The notes: generated by a model not told the origin, from the letters alone. A stretch of 64,000 bases of DNA from Devosia sp. SD17-2 (GCF_029201565.1 NZ_CP104002.1:2001001-2065000); one strand, 5' to 3'. Counted from the stretch's first letter, positions 35,450 to 44,360 are shown. Program-made: numbers and translations.

Positions 35450-35976
35450 ATGAGTTATGTCCGCTTCGGCACGATGGTCGCGACTTCAACCGTCATCATG
35501 TTCGGCCTGATGTACCTGAACACCTACGCTTTTGAGCACGTGATGTTCAGCCAAATCCGTATGTGGATGGCATTGCTGATGGGCGCCACGATGGCATTCA
35601 TCATGCTGCTGTTGATGTGGCGGATGTACAAAATACGGCAGCGAACATTTCGGTCCTTGTTGGCGCTGCTGTCGTGCCTGCCACATCGCTATGGCTAGTG
35701 CGAAGCCAAGAAACGGTAGGCGACGTGGCCTACATGCGGGCAATGATCCCGCATCACTCAATTGCTGTCCAGACCAGCACACAGGCCAACATCCGCGATC
35801 CGCGGGTGCGAGAGCTGGCCGACGGCATTATCGAAGCGCAGGTCCGCGAGATCTCGCAGATGAAGCGGTTGATTGCCGAGCTCGAGCGAAACTCGGGACC
35901 CGCTACTGCACCCGACCTGCCGCCGCTGCGACCGGAAGCGGTTGCCCTCGAGGACCGATCGACACCAGGAGAATAG
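35450..35976 (+). pseudogene. Frameshifted DUF305 membrane protein
   Basis: The first frame gives two membrane helices (MVATSTVIMFGLMYLNTYAF and MWMALLMGATMAFIMLLLMW) and ends shortly after WRMYK. From there the next frame supplies the third helix (ISVLVGAAVVPATSLWLVR) and the DUF305 core YMRAMIPHHSIAVQTSTQAN with its paired histidines. Adding one A to the run ACAAAAT near 35632 restores one protein of about 175 residues. DUF305 proteins are copper-associated or stress-related. Confidence 0.8.
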
Positions 35977-35978
35977 CT

Positions 35979-36465
35979 ATGGATTGGCAGAGCATGCTGT
36001 TTCAGAATTGGTCGGGTATCTTCCGCACAATCCTTGTGGGCATTCTTGCTTACGTCACTCTGGTCCTGTTCTTGCGGATTTCGGGCAAGCGCACACTGGC
36101 CAAGCTCAATGCCTTCGACCTGGTCATCACCGTGGCGCTCGGCTCCACCCTGTCAGCTATCCTGCTGCAGGAGTCGATCGCTCTGGCAGAGGGGGCCGTG
36201 GCCTTGGGCCTGCTTTTACTCATGCAGTCTCTCGTTACCTTCGTCTCTGTGCGCTCTCCAGCTTTGCCAAGCCGTTCGATCAGAGCCAGCGCTATTGGCG
36301 CATGATGGCTAATTCTGTGATGAAGCCATGAACGAGAGCGTGTTACGCGAGGAGAAGCGCTGTGCAGGTCGATCTTCCGGAGCGCGCGACATCGAAAGTG
36401 TCCAATACCTGGTGCTCGAAAGTGACGGCACGATCAGTGCTGCCATTCGGCAAGGCAAGCAATGA
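35979..36465 (+). pseudogene. Decayed DUF421 (YetF-like) membrane protein
   Basis: The N-terminal frame is a good DUF421 start (FRTILVGILAYVTLVLFLRI, then KLNAFDLVITVALGSTL). After about 36245 the homology continues only in other frames: SFAKP, then VRSEPALLAHDG, an in-frame TAA where Gln is usual, and FCDEAMNESVLREE to ESVQYLVLESDGTIS. At least two frameshifts and one stop are needed. The last bases overlap the start of the next gene (ATGA), which shows the old gene end. Confidence 0.75.
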
Positions 36466-36929
36466 CGCAGCTTGAACCGACCGGCGAACTTGACCATGTC
36501 CGCGGCGAGATACGGGCTGAGATCAGCCTGCTCAACAGTCGCCTTAACGCCCTCATCTCGTCCCAGTCGTTCCTGGTGATCGCCTATGGCTCATCGCTCA
36601 GTGCTGGATACGACAATTGGAACGGCCTGTTCACGATAACTCTGCCGCCGTTTTTTGCGGTGCTAGGCATCGTCCTGGTGCTGGAGGCCCGGCCGGGGAT
36701 TGCTGCGGCGCAAGAAGCGATCAGCCATTGGCGCGGCCGCGAAAACCAGTTGATCGACAGACAACCTGAGCTTCTGCGCTTTACTCTCGCGACCGATGAG
36801 CAAAGCCGTAAACGAATGGAACTGCGCCAGCACGCTGGCAGCGTGTTCTCTAGCCGAGCCCCGAAGATTTTCATCAGCGCCTGGATTGTGTTCTTCTTGC
36901 TGCCCTTCGCCTTGCGCATCTGGGGATAG
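36462..36929 (+). CDS. Hypothetical two-helix membrane protein
   Basis: This 155-residue protein has a coiled N-terminal segment (VRGEIRAEISLLNSRLNALI), two hydrophobic stretches (about 60-80 and 132-152, the latter IFISAWIVFFLLPFALRIWG) and an intervening charged part. It starts inside the DUF421 remnant's stop codon, so it was once coupled to it. I do not recognise the family. Confidence 0.65.
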   Translation: MTQLEPTGELDHVRGEIRAEISLLNSRLNALISSQSFLVIAYGSSLSAGYDNWNGLFTITLPPFFAVLGIVLVLEARPGIAAAQEAISHWRGRENQLIDRQPELLRFTLATDEQSRKRMELRQHAGSVFSSRAPKIFISAWIVFFLLPFALRIWG

Positions 36930-37011
36930 AATGACTGATTGTTCCTGACAGGGAACCACACGCGACTTTGTAGGCTTTCCTCCGGGCGCCCCGAACAAAT
37001 GCGAAGGCCAC

Positions 37012-39033
37012 ATGCTCAAGCCGTTTATCATTAACAAGCCGGTCTTCTTCGGAGCACTCTTGATCATTGGCGCCTTCGTGGCGATTGGCGTCCTGCTGCC
37101 CAATCAGGCCGGTGACATCTTCGGCGCCATTCAGTCCAGCATCCTGCAATGGTTCGGCTGGTTCTACCTTCTCGCTGTTGGGATCTTCCTGGTTACGGTC
37201 CTTCTCCTGTGTTTTGGGCGATATGGGCGTCTGAAGCTCGGCCCGGACGATGCGACGCCCGATTTCAAGTTCACCTCCTGGATTGCCATGCTCTTTGCCG
37301 CGGGCATGGGCATTGGATTGATGTTCTACGCCGTCGGGGAACCCATAACACACTTCATGGTGCCACCGACCGCTGAGCCGCGATCGGTTGCCGCCATGCG
37401 CGAGGCGATGACAGTCACCTTCTTCCACTGGGGCATCCACGCCTGGGCAATTTATGCGGTGGTCGGATTATCGCTCGCCTATTTCGGATACCGCTACAAT
37501 CTGCCGCTTACCATCCGCTCTGGCCTCTATCCTCTGCTCAAAGAGCGGATCAACGGCCCCATCGGACACGCCGTTGATATTTTTGCCATCGTCGGGACCA
37601 TGTTCGGCATAGCGACCTCCCTTGGCGTAGGGGTCTCGCAAATCAACGCCGGGCTCTCGTATCTCCTTGGAGTTCCCGTCGGTCCTGTTGTCCAGTTGCC
37701 CCTGATCGCCATCGTCACCGCTATGGCGACTGTATCGGTAGCTACAGGTCTTGATCGCGGTGTTCGAATCCTTTCCGAGACCAACCTCGTTGTGGCGATC
37801 CTACTCATGCTGTTCGTGCTGATCGTCGGGCCGACGGCACAACTTTTTCGCGATCTCGTCCAGAACCTGGGGCTTTATCTCGACACGCTGGTGCTACGCA
37901 CCTTCAACATCTATGCCTATCAACCGACACCCTGGATCGACGCCTGGACGCTTTTCTACTGGGCGTGGTGGATTTCCTGGTCACCCTTCGTGGGCATGTT
38001 CATTGCCCGCATCTCGCGTGGCCGCACCGTTCGTGAGTTCGTCACCGCCGTTCTCTTCATCCCCGCAGGCTTCACGTTCATCTGGATGACAGTGTTCGGC
38101 AACACGGCCATGTTCATCGATACCGGAATTGCGGCCGGAGAGGTGGGACAGGCCGTTGCCGCGGACGTGGCAACGGGCCTCTTTCAGTTTTTCCAGTACC
38201 TGCCGTTCTCGGGCATCACATCAACGCTCGCCATTCTTCTGGTCGCGATTTTTTTCATCACCTCATCAGATTCCGGTTCACTGGTGGTCGATTCCATCGC
38301 GGCAGGCGGGGTGACGGAAACCACAACAGTCCAGCGTGTGTTCTGGTGCGTGATGGAAGGTGTCGTCGCTTCTGCGCTGCTCCTGGCTGGTGGCCTTGGC
38401 GCCCTTCAGTCGGCGACCATTGCGAGTGCTCTGCCCTTTACGTTCGTTATGTTGGGGCTGGTCTGGTCGCTCTATCTGGGAATGCGAGCAGACCTGGCAC
38501 AGCAATATTCCCAAGGAGCTTCTCCCGTTGGAACAATTGCCGCTGCGCACCCTGCCGCAGGGCTCACTTGGCAGCGTCGCCTGGCTTTGATGCTGAATGC
38601 ACCCGACCGGCGCGACGTAGAACGTTTCCTGGCTGTCGATGCTGAGCCTGCTCTGGAACAGGTGGCTCGAGAATTGACCAACCGTGGGCGACCGGCAAGC
38701 GTAGAAGCCATCGATGGCTCCAATTTAGCCCTGCGATCACCTGCTGAAGGGGTACGCGACTTCGTCTATGGCGTCGCGGTGGCGTCAATCCCTGTTGCCA
38801 ACTTCGCTCTGGCAGCAGGGGAACCAGAACGACGATTTGAAGCGCGCACCTACTTTTCGAGCGGTGGCAGCGGTTATGACGTCATGGGCCTTAATCGCGA
38901 GCAGCTCATCGCGGATGTCCTGGCGCAGTTCGAACGTTACCTCCAACTGACCCACTCACCCGCCTCGCAGCTGTTACAGGCTGCACCGGAACATGAGCCA
39001 GAAGCCTCCAATGACGCTTCTGCAGGATCCTGA
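37012..39033 (+). CDS. BCCT-family choline/betaine transporter (BetT-like)
   Basis: This 673-residue protein has twelve predicted membrane helices and the BCCT signatures: the glycine stretch [18 protein letters not shown] and the tryptophan-rich segment [20 protein letters not shown]. The GMGIG form is typical of proton-coupled choline carriers such as BetT. A long cytoplasmic C-terminal tail of about 170 residues, as in osmoregulated BetT, follows the last helix. It would import choline or betaine under osmotic stress. No betAB genes are in the window. Confidence 0.92.
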   Translation: MLKPFIINKPVFFGALLIIGAFVAIGVLLPNQAGDIFGAIQSSILQWFGWFYLLAVGIFLVTVLLLCFGRYGRLKLGPDDATPDFKFTSWIAMLFAAGMGIGLMFYAVGEPITHFMVPPTAEPRSVAAMREAMTVTFFHWGIHAWAIYAVVGLSLAYFGYRYNLPLTIRSGLYPLLKERINGPIGHAVDIFAIVGTMFGIATSLGVGVSQINAGLSYLLGVPVGPVVQLPLIAIVTAMATVSVATGLDRGVRILSETNLVVAILLMLFVLIVGPTAQLFRDLVQNLGLYLDTLVLRTFNIYAYQPTPWIDAWTLFYWAWWISWSPFVGMFIARISRGRTVREFVTAVLFIPAGFTFIWMTVFGNTAMFIDTGIAAGEVGQAVAADVATGLFQFFQYLPFSGITSTLAILLVAIFFITSSDSGSLVVDSIAAGGVTETTTVQRVFWCVMEGVVASALLLAGGLGALQSATIASALPFTFVMLGLVWSLYLGMRADLAQQYSQGASPVGTIAAAHPAAGLTWQRRLALMLNAPDRRDVERFLAVDAEPALEQVARELTNRGRPASVEAIDGSNLALRSPAEGVRDFVYGVAVASIPVANFALAAGEPERRFEARTYFSSGGSGYDVMGLNREQLIADVLAQFERYLQLTHSPASQLLQAAPEHEPEASNDASAGS

Positions 39034-39124
39034 GGCTCTGGGGCCTCGGTACGGCTCTTGACGTTCCGTTTCCTTCGAAGCGGCCCGTCGCGCATGCTGC
39101 GGCCTCAGTATGTCTATCGCCCAA

Positions 39125-39530
39125 TAACGCTCGTTCGTGTACTGCAACGATCATCGGCTTGCCGAGGCCCTTGGACATGTACGGAGAAGTGCAGCAATCT
39201 GTGCGATGTGGACATCGTCCATCGACTGCAGCGGATCGTCCAGAACGAGCCATGGAAGCTGTGCCGGCACCGACAGGTAAAGTCCTGAGAACAGCGTGAG
39301 CGCTGCGGTATTCAGATTGCCCTGGCTGAGCACAGCCCCGGGCATGCTGGCTGCACGTCCCGAGCGATGCAACGATTCGAGGACCACCTCGACCTTTCTG
39401 GAGTATCCTGGGGCAAGCGGAACTGCGGCACGAATTGCTCGGCTGGGGCCAGCCTTACGAACAGGTCGCGCCAGACCTTGTTTGGCGACCCACTGAATAC
39501 TCCGCGGACGATCTTCGGGCGTACTGTGGT
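39125..39530 (-). pseudogene. C-terminal remnant of an SMC-like ATPase
   Basis: Three frames together give the ATPase end of an SMC/Rad50-like protein: GVFSGSPNKVWRDLFVRLAP, then the signature-like AVLSQGNLNTAALTLFSGLY, Walker B LPWLVLDDPLQSMDDVHIAQ and, after another shift near 39185, KGLGKPMIVAVHERAL. The N-terminal Walker A part is absent. Such ATPases occur in defence and plasmid systems. An IS5-type element lies directly upstream at 39555. Confidence 0.65.
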
Positions 39531-39554
39531 GGCAGCGTAAGTAACGGCGCCTTA

Positions 39555-40408
39555 GGCGGTGTGGACGAAGTGGATTCCCAAATCAGCTAATCGCTGATTC
39601 AACGCTGTTCTTTGCGGAGAGCAGCGTTGGTTCGGGGTTTGATGTCAGATGCAGAGTGGGCCTTCTTCGAACCGTTCGTGGTGGAGAAGGGTCCGAGACG
39701 AGGTCGGCGGCCGCGTGATCATCGGCTGGTGCTGGATGGGGTGTTCTGGATAGCCCGCACGGGAACCGCCTGGCGGGATCTGCACAGCCATTTTGGCCCA
39801 TGGAACTCAGTCTATCGCCAGTTCCGGCGTTGGACGCAGGCGGGGATCTGGGATGTGATGCTGGAGGCCTTGAACGAGACGGGAGCGGGTAACGATAGCG
39901 TTCAGATGATCGACTCTACCATCATCCGCGCCCATCAGCACGCCGCCGGCGCGCTAAAAAAGGGGATGCGGACCAAAGTCTTGGCCGCTCTCGTGGTGGT
40001 TTCTCGACCAAGATCCACCTCCGCAGCAACGCTCTCGGCCTCCCTGTCGCGGTCACGCTGAGCGGCGGACAGGTCTCCGACGTGAAAGGCTACGTGCCGA
40101 TCATGGACCAGCCCGGTCCGAGACCCTGCGTGCTGCTCGCCGACAAGGGATACGACGCCGACTTCATCCTGGCTGACCTGGAGGCCCGCGGCGTGGCCGC
40201 TGTCATTCCGGCCAAACGAAACCGCAAGGTTCAGTCCGTTATCGACGGCCATATCTATGCCTTGAGAAACCTCGTCGAGCGATGCTTCTCAAAGCTCAAG
40301 CACAGCCGCCGCTTAGCCACGCGATACGACAAAACCGCCGATAGCTTCCTCGGCTTCGTTCTCGTCGCGTCGATCCGGTTGTGGGTCAGACACTTTGTCC
40401 ACACAACC
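39555..40408 (+). mobile_element. IS5-family (IS427-type) insertion sequence, 854 bp
   Basis: The inverted ends are GGCGGTGTGGACGAAGTG at the left and GGTTGTGTGGACAAAGTG at the right (reverse complement), with TA on each side as a 2-bp target duplication. Two overlapping frames form one transposase through a slippery A-AAA-AAG. The size and layout fit the IS427 group. Confidence 0.87.
39612..40061 (+). CDS. IS5-family transposase, orfA
   Basis: The frame encodes the N-terminal half of the transposase: MSDAEWAFFEPFVVEKGP (ATG at 39642 or a TTG upstream), WIARTGTAWRDLHSHFGPWN and the first catalytic Asp in SVQMIDSTIIRAHQHAAGA. The heptamer AAAAAAG at 39956-39962 (A AAA AAG) sits where ribosomes would shift by -1 into orfB. 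Past that point orfA runs on into meaningless sequence. Confidence 0.85.
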   Translation: MRRAALVRGLMSDAEWAFFEPFVVEKGPRRGRRPRDHRLVLDGVFWIARTGTAWRDLHSHFGPWNSVYRQFRRWTQAGIWDVMLEALNETGAGNDSVQMIDSTIIRAHQHAAGALKKGMRTKVLAALVVVSRPRSTSAATLSASLSRSR

Positions 40409-40411
40409 TAG
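39956..40411 (+). CDS. IS5-family transposase, orfB (by -1 frameshift)
   Basis: Read in the -1 frame from the slippery site the product continues KKGDADQSLGRSRGGFSTKI, with the second Asp in VLLADKGYDADFI and the catalytic Glu in LRNLVERCFSKLKHSRRLAT. It has no start of its own, so it is made as an orfA-orfB fusion. The stop lies at the right terminal repeat. Confidence 0.85.
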   Translation, partial: KKGDADQSLGRSRGGFSTKIHLRSNALGLPVAVTLSGGQVSDVKGYVPIMDQPGPRPCVLLADKGYDADFILADLEARGVAAVIPAKRNRKVQSVIDGHIYALRNLVERCFSKLKHSRRLATRYDKTADSFLGFVLVASIRLWVRHFVHTT

Positions 40412-40675
40412 CCTATCGCGTACCATACCGATATCGGTAGTTGTCGCTCTGATTTCCTCTAGGCGTCCGGAAATGACTTCTTGTGGCGAAGCTGTTTGGC
40501 GCCGAGCCGAACATTCAGGCGCGGCATGAACTCAAGCGCGGCGGGGGCCTAATCCCGGCTATCTCGATCTAAGCCTGTGCCCCGCTCCGGCGGGTTTTTC
40601 TTTGCCCCTGAACTGAACCACCCACATCACAGGAGGCCTCTATGGCCAAGACCCACGCTGAGCGGGGGGATGCGC
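40412..40675. other. Gap after IS element with a coding remnant and a terminator
   Basis: A forward frame up to about 40570 ends KLFGAEPNIQARHELKRGGG and LIPAISI before a stop; it has no start and may be the tail of a gene cut by the IS. A terminator follows at 40581-40599, and then a strong AGGAGG with ATGGCCAAG at 40642 opens only a 27-codon frame. Confidence 0.4.
40581..40599 (+). terminator. Rho-independent terminator
   Basis: CCCGC-TCCG-GCGGG forms a short GC stem followed by TTTTT (40595-40599). Confidence 0.7.
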
Positions 40676-40945
40676 TCACTCATGCGGCAGCCGAGGCTTT
40701 GTCACCAGATAGCCATCAGTGCTGATCGCCACTTCAACCTCGCCCCGCTCCATCCCGATAATCCTGTCGTCTGCCTCTGTCGTCGCCAAGTATCGCCACT
40801 CGATGTTCTGAAGGTGCTTCGGGATCTTTGCATCGGGGCCAACCGGCAGGACCAGCATCGTACTTGGCTGACCGTCCTGTATTACTTCTGAGACGAAGAC
40901 GTTCACCTGCATCTGTAGCTCCTGCGTGCTGATGGATTGAGCCAC
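40676..40945 (-). CDS. Hypothetical protein (89 residues)
   Basis: The protein has balanced composition and coding-like codon use: VNVFVSEVIQDGQPSTMLVL, then IEWRYLATTEADDRIIGMER and AISTDGYLVTKPRLPHE. It starts with GTG (AAGG upstream); an internal Met at residue 12 is an alternative start. I do not recognise the family. It lies in the island next to an unusual tRNA-Cys. Confidence 0.55.
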   Translation of the reverse strand: MAQSISTQELQMQVNVFVSEVIQDGQPSTMLVLPVGPDAKIPKHLQNIEWRYLATTEADDRIIGMERGEVEVAISTDGYLVTKPRLPHE

Positions 40946-41004
40946 AGCAGGACACCTTAAGCAATAACCACATGATAGGCGGCTGTTGGCCGATGGGGCC
41001 GGAA

Positions 41005-41078
41005 TGGAGGGGCAGCCAGGACTTGAACCTGGATGCCGGGAGTTGCAATCCCGTGCGTATTCGTTCCGCCACCGCCCC
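41005..41078 (-). tRNA. tRNA-Cys (GCA), unusual island-borne copy
   Basis: The reverse strand folds as a full cloverleaf: acceptor GGGGCGG with CTGCCCC (one G-U), anticodon arm CGGGA-TTGCAAC-TCCCG with anticodon GCA, T arm CCAGG-TTCAAGT-CCTGG, discriminator T and an encoded CCA. The D-loop reads AACGAATA and lacks the GG pair that normally contacts the T-loop. It differs from the standard tRNA-Cys at 60833-60906 (AGTGGTTA in the same place), so it is a second, phage- or plasmid-like gene. Confidence 0.85.
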
Positions 41079-41166
41079 TTGAGGCGACAATGACAGTTTC
41101 AAATGCCGCACAGCAAGCTTTGCTAGATGCGTTGGTTAAAATGCGATTGGGGGAAATGTCCAACCA

Positions 41167-41379
41167 TCAGAGGTGGGGGCGAGCCCTCGCATAGAGCCTG
41201 ATCATATTGGTTGTGTCGCCATCGGGCCAATAGACGCGACAGGCCAAGTTTCGCGGGGCCCCTGATCTCGTGAGCTCGGTTTTAAGAGCGTCTTCTGCGG
41301 CGCGCTCAGGCGTACGTGCCTCCATCAAAAACTCGAGGGGCGGCTCTGTTCTCAGATCTACAATCCTGAATTGTGGCAC
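41167..41379 (-). CDS. Hypothetical small protein (70 residues)
   Basis: The frame MPQFRIVDLRTEPPLEFLME, then ARTPERAAEDALKTELTRSG and RNLACRVYWPDGDTTNMIRL has an ordered beta-alpha pattern and looks coding. The family is unknown to me. It lies between the island tRNA-Cys and a HerA-like remnant. Confidence 0.55.
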   Translation of the reverse strand: MPQFRIVDLRTEPPLEFLMEARTPERAAEDALKTELTRSGAPRNLACRVYWPDGDTTNMIRLYARARPHL

Positions 41380-41480
41380 TGCCTGACCTTTTTGGTGCCT
41401 GGAGTCCCGCTAATCCCCGATCCGGGGTTCCGTTCCCTACAACTTTGGGCGGTCATTTCTCACATCGATAGGAGGCCGAT

Positions 41481-41814
41481 ATGGCCAAACCCAACGCGGA
41501 AGCTGTCTTCCGCACCAAAGCGCCTGGTATCATGGCGCAGCTCATCCGTGACTTCGCGATCACGCCGACGGACGCCGCGGCTATGTCCGACTCCCTCGTG
41601 GATCGACGGCGATGCTTCCACCTACTTGATACAGGCGAGGCGCTGCTCCTTGGCAATGCGGTTCTGCTCCCCACCCGTATCAAGCTGGACCAACCCCATG
41701 GGAAGCCCGACAGTGCCACCCGATTTCTGGAAGGAATGGGGCACGTTACAGCCCGACGACGCTCTCCTCGAGGCCCAGGTTGAGAGTCTGAGAAGCCAGG
41801 CGAGATCCAGCTAA
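41481..41814 (+). pseudogene. C-terminal remnant resembling a HerA-type ATPase
   Basis: The first frame ends with the segment LDTGEALLLGNAVLLPTRIK, which resembles the C-terminal strand region of HerA/DUF87 ATPases (TGEA..G.A..LP.RI). After a one-base break near 41730 the next frame continues DFWKEWGTLQPDDALLEAQV to the stop at 41814. The start MAKPNAEAVF with AGGAGG upstream may come from another gene. No Walker motifs remain. HerA ATPases occur in DNA repair and in phage defence. Confidence 0.45.
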
Positions 41815-41929
41815 CCGAACAGTCTGATGCCAACGGCGATATCTGCTTTCAGGATGCTGAAAACTGGTCTCAAACGTCGGAAACGGGACGCATCATTGCC
41901 TGACCGCACGCGACCTCAATGGGGCATCC

Positions 41930-42050
41930 AGGGTCAGGTCGATCAAAGCCGAAAGCGCCGCTCGTCTTCGCACCGACCGATACGTCTCGCGTCCCCGCTT
42001 GAGATATTCGAGGCATTATCGGTGGAGTGGCCCAAAGTAACACATAGGGC
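41930..42050 (+). repeat. Diverged about 115-bp repeat, copy B
   Basis: This copy shares ordered blocks with 35280-35395. It is followed by about 280 bases without a supported gene up to the IS end at 42332; reading 42290-42200 on the reverse strand gives REEHYNHHWTPHHPS, reminiscent of the end of an IS3/IS481-type transposase, but this is weak. Confidence 0.5.
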
Positions 42051-42331
42051 CTTCAGGCGCCCGTTCGACGGTCGGTACGGAGTATTCCGACGATTTACTA
42101 GGTCCCTCCGTGCCGGAAAATCGTCGCTGCAGCAGGGTTCTAGATTTCTGCTACCTACTCCCCTGAGTCCGGGACACGTCCTGAAGGAGTAACGGGGGTG
42201 CTGGCTGGATTAGGGCGGACATGTCCTTCCCGAGCGATTACTCGCGTGATGGATGGTGTGGCGTCCAGTGATGGTTGTAGTGCTCCTCACGGGCCGCCAG
42301 ACGACGTGTCAAGACCTGGGCGGCCCCTCTA

Positions 42332-43173
42332 GGTCACATACCCATTAACGGGATTCCCAAAGTGCTGCTGTTGTGATTCCTTCCCTTTGGTGGACAGGAG
42401 GTGATGATGGCGCGTTTTGATCTTACGGATTTTGAGTGGTCTGTGATCCAGCCGCTGCTTCCGACGAAGGTGCGCGGCGTTCCGCGCGCCGATGACCGGC
42501 GTGTTCTGAACGGCATCTTCTGGCGGCTTCGCACGGGCGCGCCCTGGGCCGACATCCCGACGCGGTATGGCCCGCACACGACCTGCGTGAACCGCTTCAA
42601 CCGGTGGCGCAGGGCCGGCCACTGGGCGCGCATTCTTGACGCTGTATCAGCCGCTTACAATGGCGACGTGCAGATGATCGACTCGTCCTCGATCCGGGTT
42701 CACCAGCACGCCGCCAACGGTCAAAAAAAGACGAGCGATCCCGTTGCATGGGTCGTTCGCGCGGCGGCCTGACCACCAAGATCCATGCGCTGGTCGATGC
42801 CCAGGGGCGGCCGATCCAGCTCAAACTGACCGAAGGCCAGGCCCATGATGGGCGATCAGCAGCGGACATGTTTGCCACCCTGTCCGCTGGAAATATCCTG
42901 CTCGCAGACCGAGCCTACGACAGTGATGCCCTGCGCAGCACCATGGCCGAGCGCGGTGCATGGGCCAATATCCGCGCCATGCCCAACCGCGTGCAAACCT
43001 TCCCATTCAGCCACTGGGTCTATCGCCAGCGCAACGCTGTCGAACGTTACTTCAACAAACTCAAACACTTCAGGGCAATCGCAACCCGATACGACAAGCG
43101 AGACGACAATTTCCTGGCATCAGTCCAACTCGCTTCAATCCGTATCTGGTTGCGAAGTTATGAGTCGGTCACC
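42332..43173 (+). mobile_element. IS5-family insertion sequence, 842 bp
   Basis: The element has TA on both sides (42330-42331 and 43174-43175) and short inverted ends, GGTCACATACCCATTAAC at the left against GGTGACCGACTCATAAC at the right. Two frames are joined by A-AAA-AAG at 42724-42730. It is related to, but clearly different from, the element at 39555-40408. Confidence 0.82.
42404..42772 (+). CDS. IS5-family transposase, orfA
   Basis: The product begins MMARFDLTDFEWSVIQPLLP and includes WRLRTGAPWADIPTRYGP and the first catalytic Asp in DVQMIDSSSIRVHQHAANGQ. AGGAGG lies just before the start. The -1 slippery heptamer at 42724-42730 ends its useful part. Confidence 0.85.
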   Translation: MMARFDLTDFEWSVIQPLLPTKVRGVPRADDRRVLNGIFWRLRTGAPWADIPTRYGPHTTCVNRFNRWRRAGHWARILDAVSAAYNGDVQMIDSSSIRVHQHAANGQKKTSDPVAWVVRAAA

Positions 43174-43176
43174 TAG
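42721..43176 (+). CDS. IS5-family transposase, orfB (by -1 frameshift)
   Basis: The -1 frame continues SRGGLTTKIHALVDAQGRPI with the second Asp in NILLADRAYDSDALR and the Glu in YRQRNAVERYFNKLKHFRAI. It ends within the right terminal repeat. An ATG at 42748 exists, but fusion through frameshifting is the known mode. Confidence 0.85.
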   Translation, partial: SKKDERSRCMGRSRGGLTTKIHALVDAQGRPIQLKLTEGQAHDGRSAADMFATLSAGNILLADRAYDSDALRSTMAERGAWANIRAMPNRVQTFPFSHWVYRQRNAVERYFNKLKHFRAIATRYDKRDDNFLASVQLASIRIWLRSYESVT

Positions 43177-43444
43177 GGTGGCAGCGAAAACGACGCACAA
43201 GGATATCCAGAGCGACAGCTAGGACGCGCTTGTAAGTCACGATGCGCTCGTCCGCCATCGTGACGGAATTCTGTACGACGGGAGCCGTGGTCAGCAGAAA
43301 AGCCATTGCCTCGACAAGCGCGGAATCGGCTTGATGAGTTTCTGGAATTCCGGCTGCCTTTCTGGCAGCGCGCTCGGATGCTTTACGTGAACGCTCCTTC
43401 GATCTCTTCTCTGCCTTGGCTGTTGCTGTGTGTATCCGTGTCAT
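43169..43444 (-). CDS. Hypothetical protein cut at its C-terminus by an IS5 element
   Basis: The frame from ATG 43444 reads TRIHTATAKAEKRSKERSRK (basic helix), then a more ordered part EAMAFLLTTAPVVQNSVTMA and RIVTYKRVLAVALDILVRRF, and ends with RCHPR encoded in or beside the IS end at 43175. The natural C-terminus is therefore probably lost. I do not recognise the family. Confidence 0.45.
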   Translation of the reverse strand: MTRIHTATAKAEKRSKERSRKASERAARKAAGIPETHQADSALVEAMAFLLTTAPVVQNSVTMADERIVTYKRVLAVALDILVRRFRCHPR

Positions 43445-43482
43445 GCCTCTGGCATGCCCGCATCGCTGGCAAGACACAATGA

Positions 43483-44284
43483 CCCCGGACGCACTACCAT
43501 AGCCCTGGCGCACTACGAGACGGCGATCCGGCTCCCCGGAACATAACCGCGATCACGGTCCAGCAGTCCTTCTTCGCCCACCATCTCGGGCGGATACACA
43601 AGGACCGGCTCGAGGCATCCATCGGCAGGCTGCTGGGGACGGACGTATGGGATGGCGAGCGGTGGATCCCGGTGCTTACCGACTGCTACGCCTAGCCTGG
43701 CACTCCTGTTCGGCAAAATGTACCGTTGGTGACGATTGGATCTTCGACGTGGGCCCGGACATGGCGTCGGTCCTGGGCCGCGACTTCTTCAACCAGCCGC
43801 GTCCGTTCGCCTTCCGTGTCGAGAGTGCTCCGCTCCAGCAGCTGGAGAGCCGCCATGCGGTTATTCTGGCTTGCCGATATCGAGCGTGGATGTCGACCCA
43901 GAAGGAGCTGCCGACGGGTGCGCTGGGCGTCGACGTATTTCCATCAGGCCAAGGTATTCGCATTGATGTTGCCGGCGACGATCTCGGACCGGTGGTCTTT
44001 GGCTACGACGGCAAGCTGCCGCCTTCGATCGTGCACAGGCTTTTCGTCACGGAAGGTCAGCGCCCACCTGTTCACATCGAGCTGCGTCGTACCGGTCTGG
44101 ACATGCTCGTAACGCCGGAGCGCGCAAGGGCCTGAGCTATGAAGTCACCGTCGGAGACCTTGTCCGCCACACCGCGACGGAGAAGTCCATGTCGGCTCTG
44201 AACGACGCCTTGCTCATGAACAAACTGAGCCCTAGGCGACGGAAGCAGCCACATCGCCGTAAGCGAGGTATCAGGGCCGCGTAA
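43483..44284 (+). pseudogene. Multiply frameshifted gene of unknown function
   Basis: Protein-like sequence passes through at least three frames: AITVQQSFFAHHLGRIHKDR up to DCYA (stop 43695), then SLALLFGKMYRW, then DDWIFDVGPDMASVLGRDFF through LFVTEGQRPPVHIELRRTGL (stop near 44135), and finally YEVTVGDLVRHTATEKSMSA to a basic end and stop at 44284. GC-rich third positions support coding in these segments. I do not recognise the product; phage or plasmid origin is likely. Confidence 0.45.
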
Positions 44285-44360
44285 AATGCGAACGATTTTT
44301 TGCACGTGATCTCAACGGATCCGTGCTCTATATCTCGACCCTGATCTAGGAGGACCTCTG

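Noticed and set aside
39058..39288. Small forward frame opposite the SMC-like remnant
   Set aside because: It is not protein-like; the reverse strand carries the ATPase motifs.
42200..42290. Reverse-strand HYNHHWTPHHPS as an IS3/IS481 transposase remnant
   Set aside because: The stretch is too short and lacks catalytic residues; it is mentioned only as a hint.
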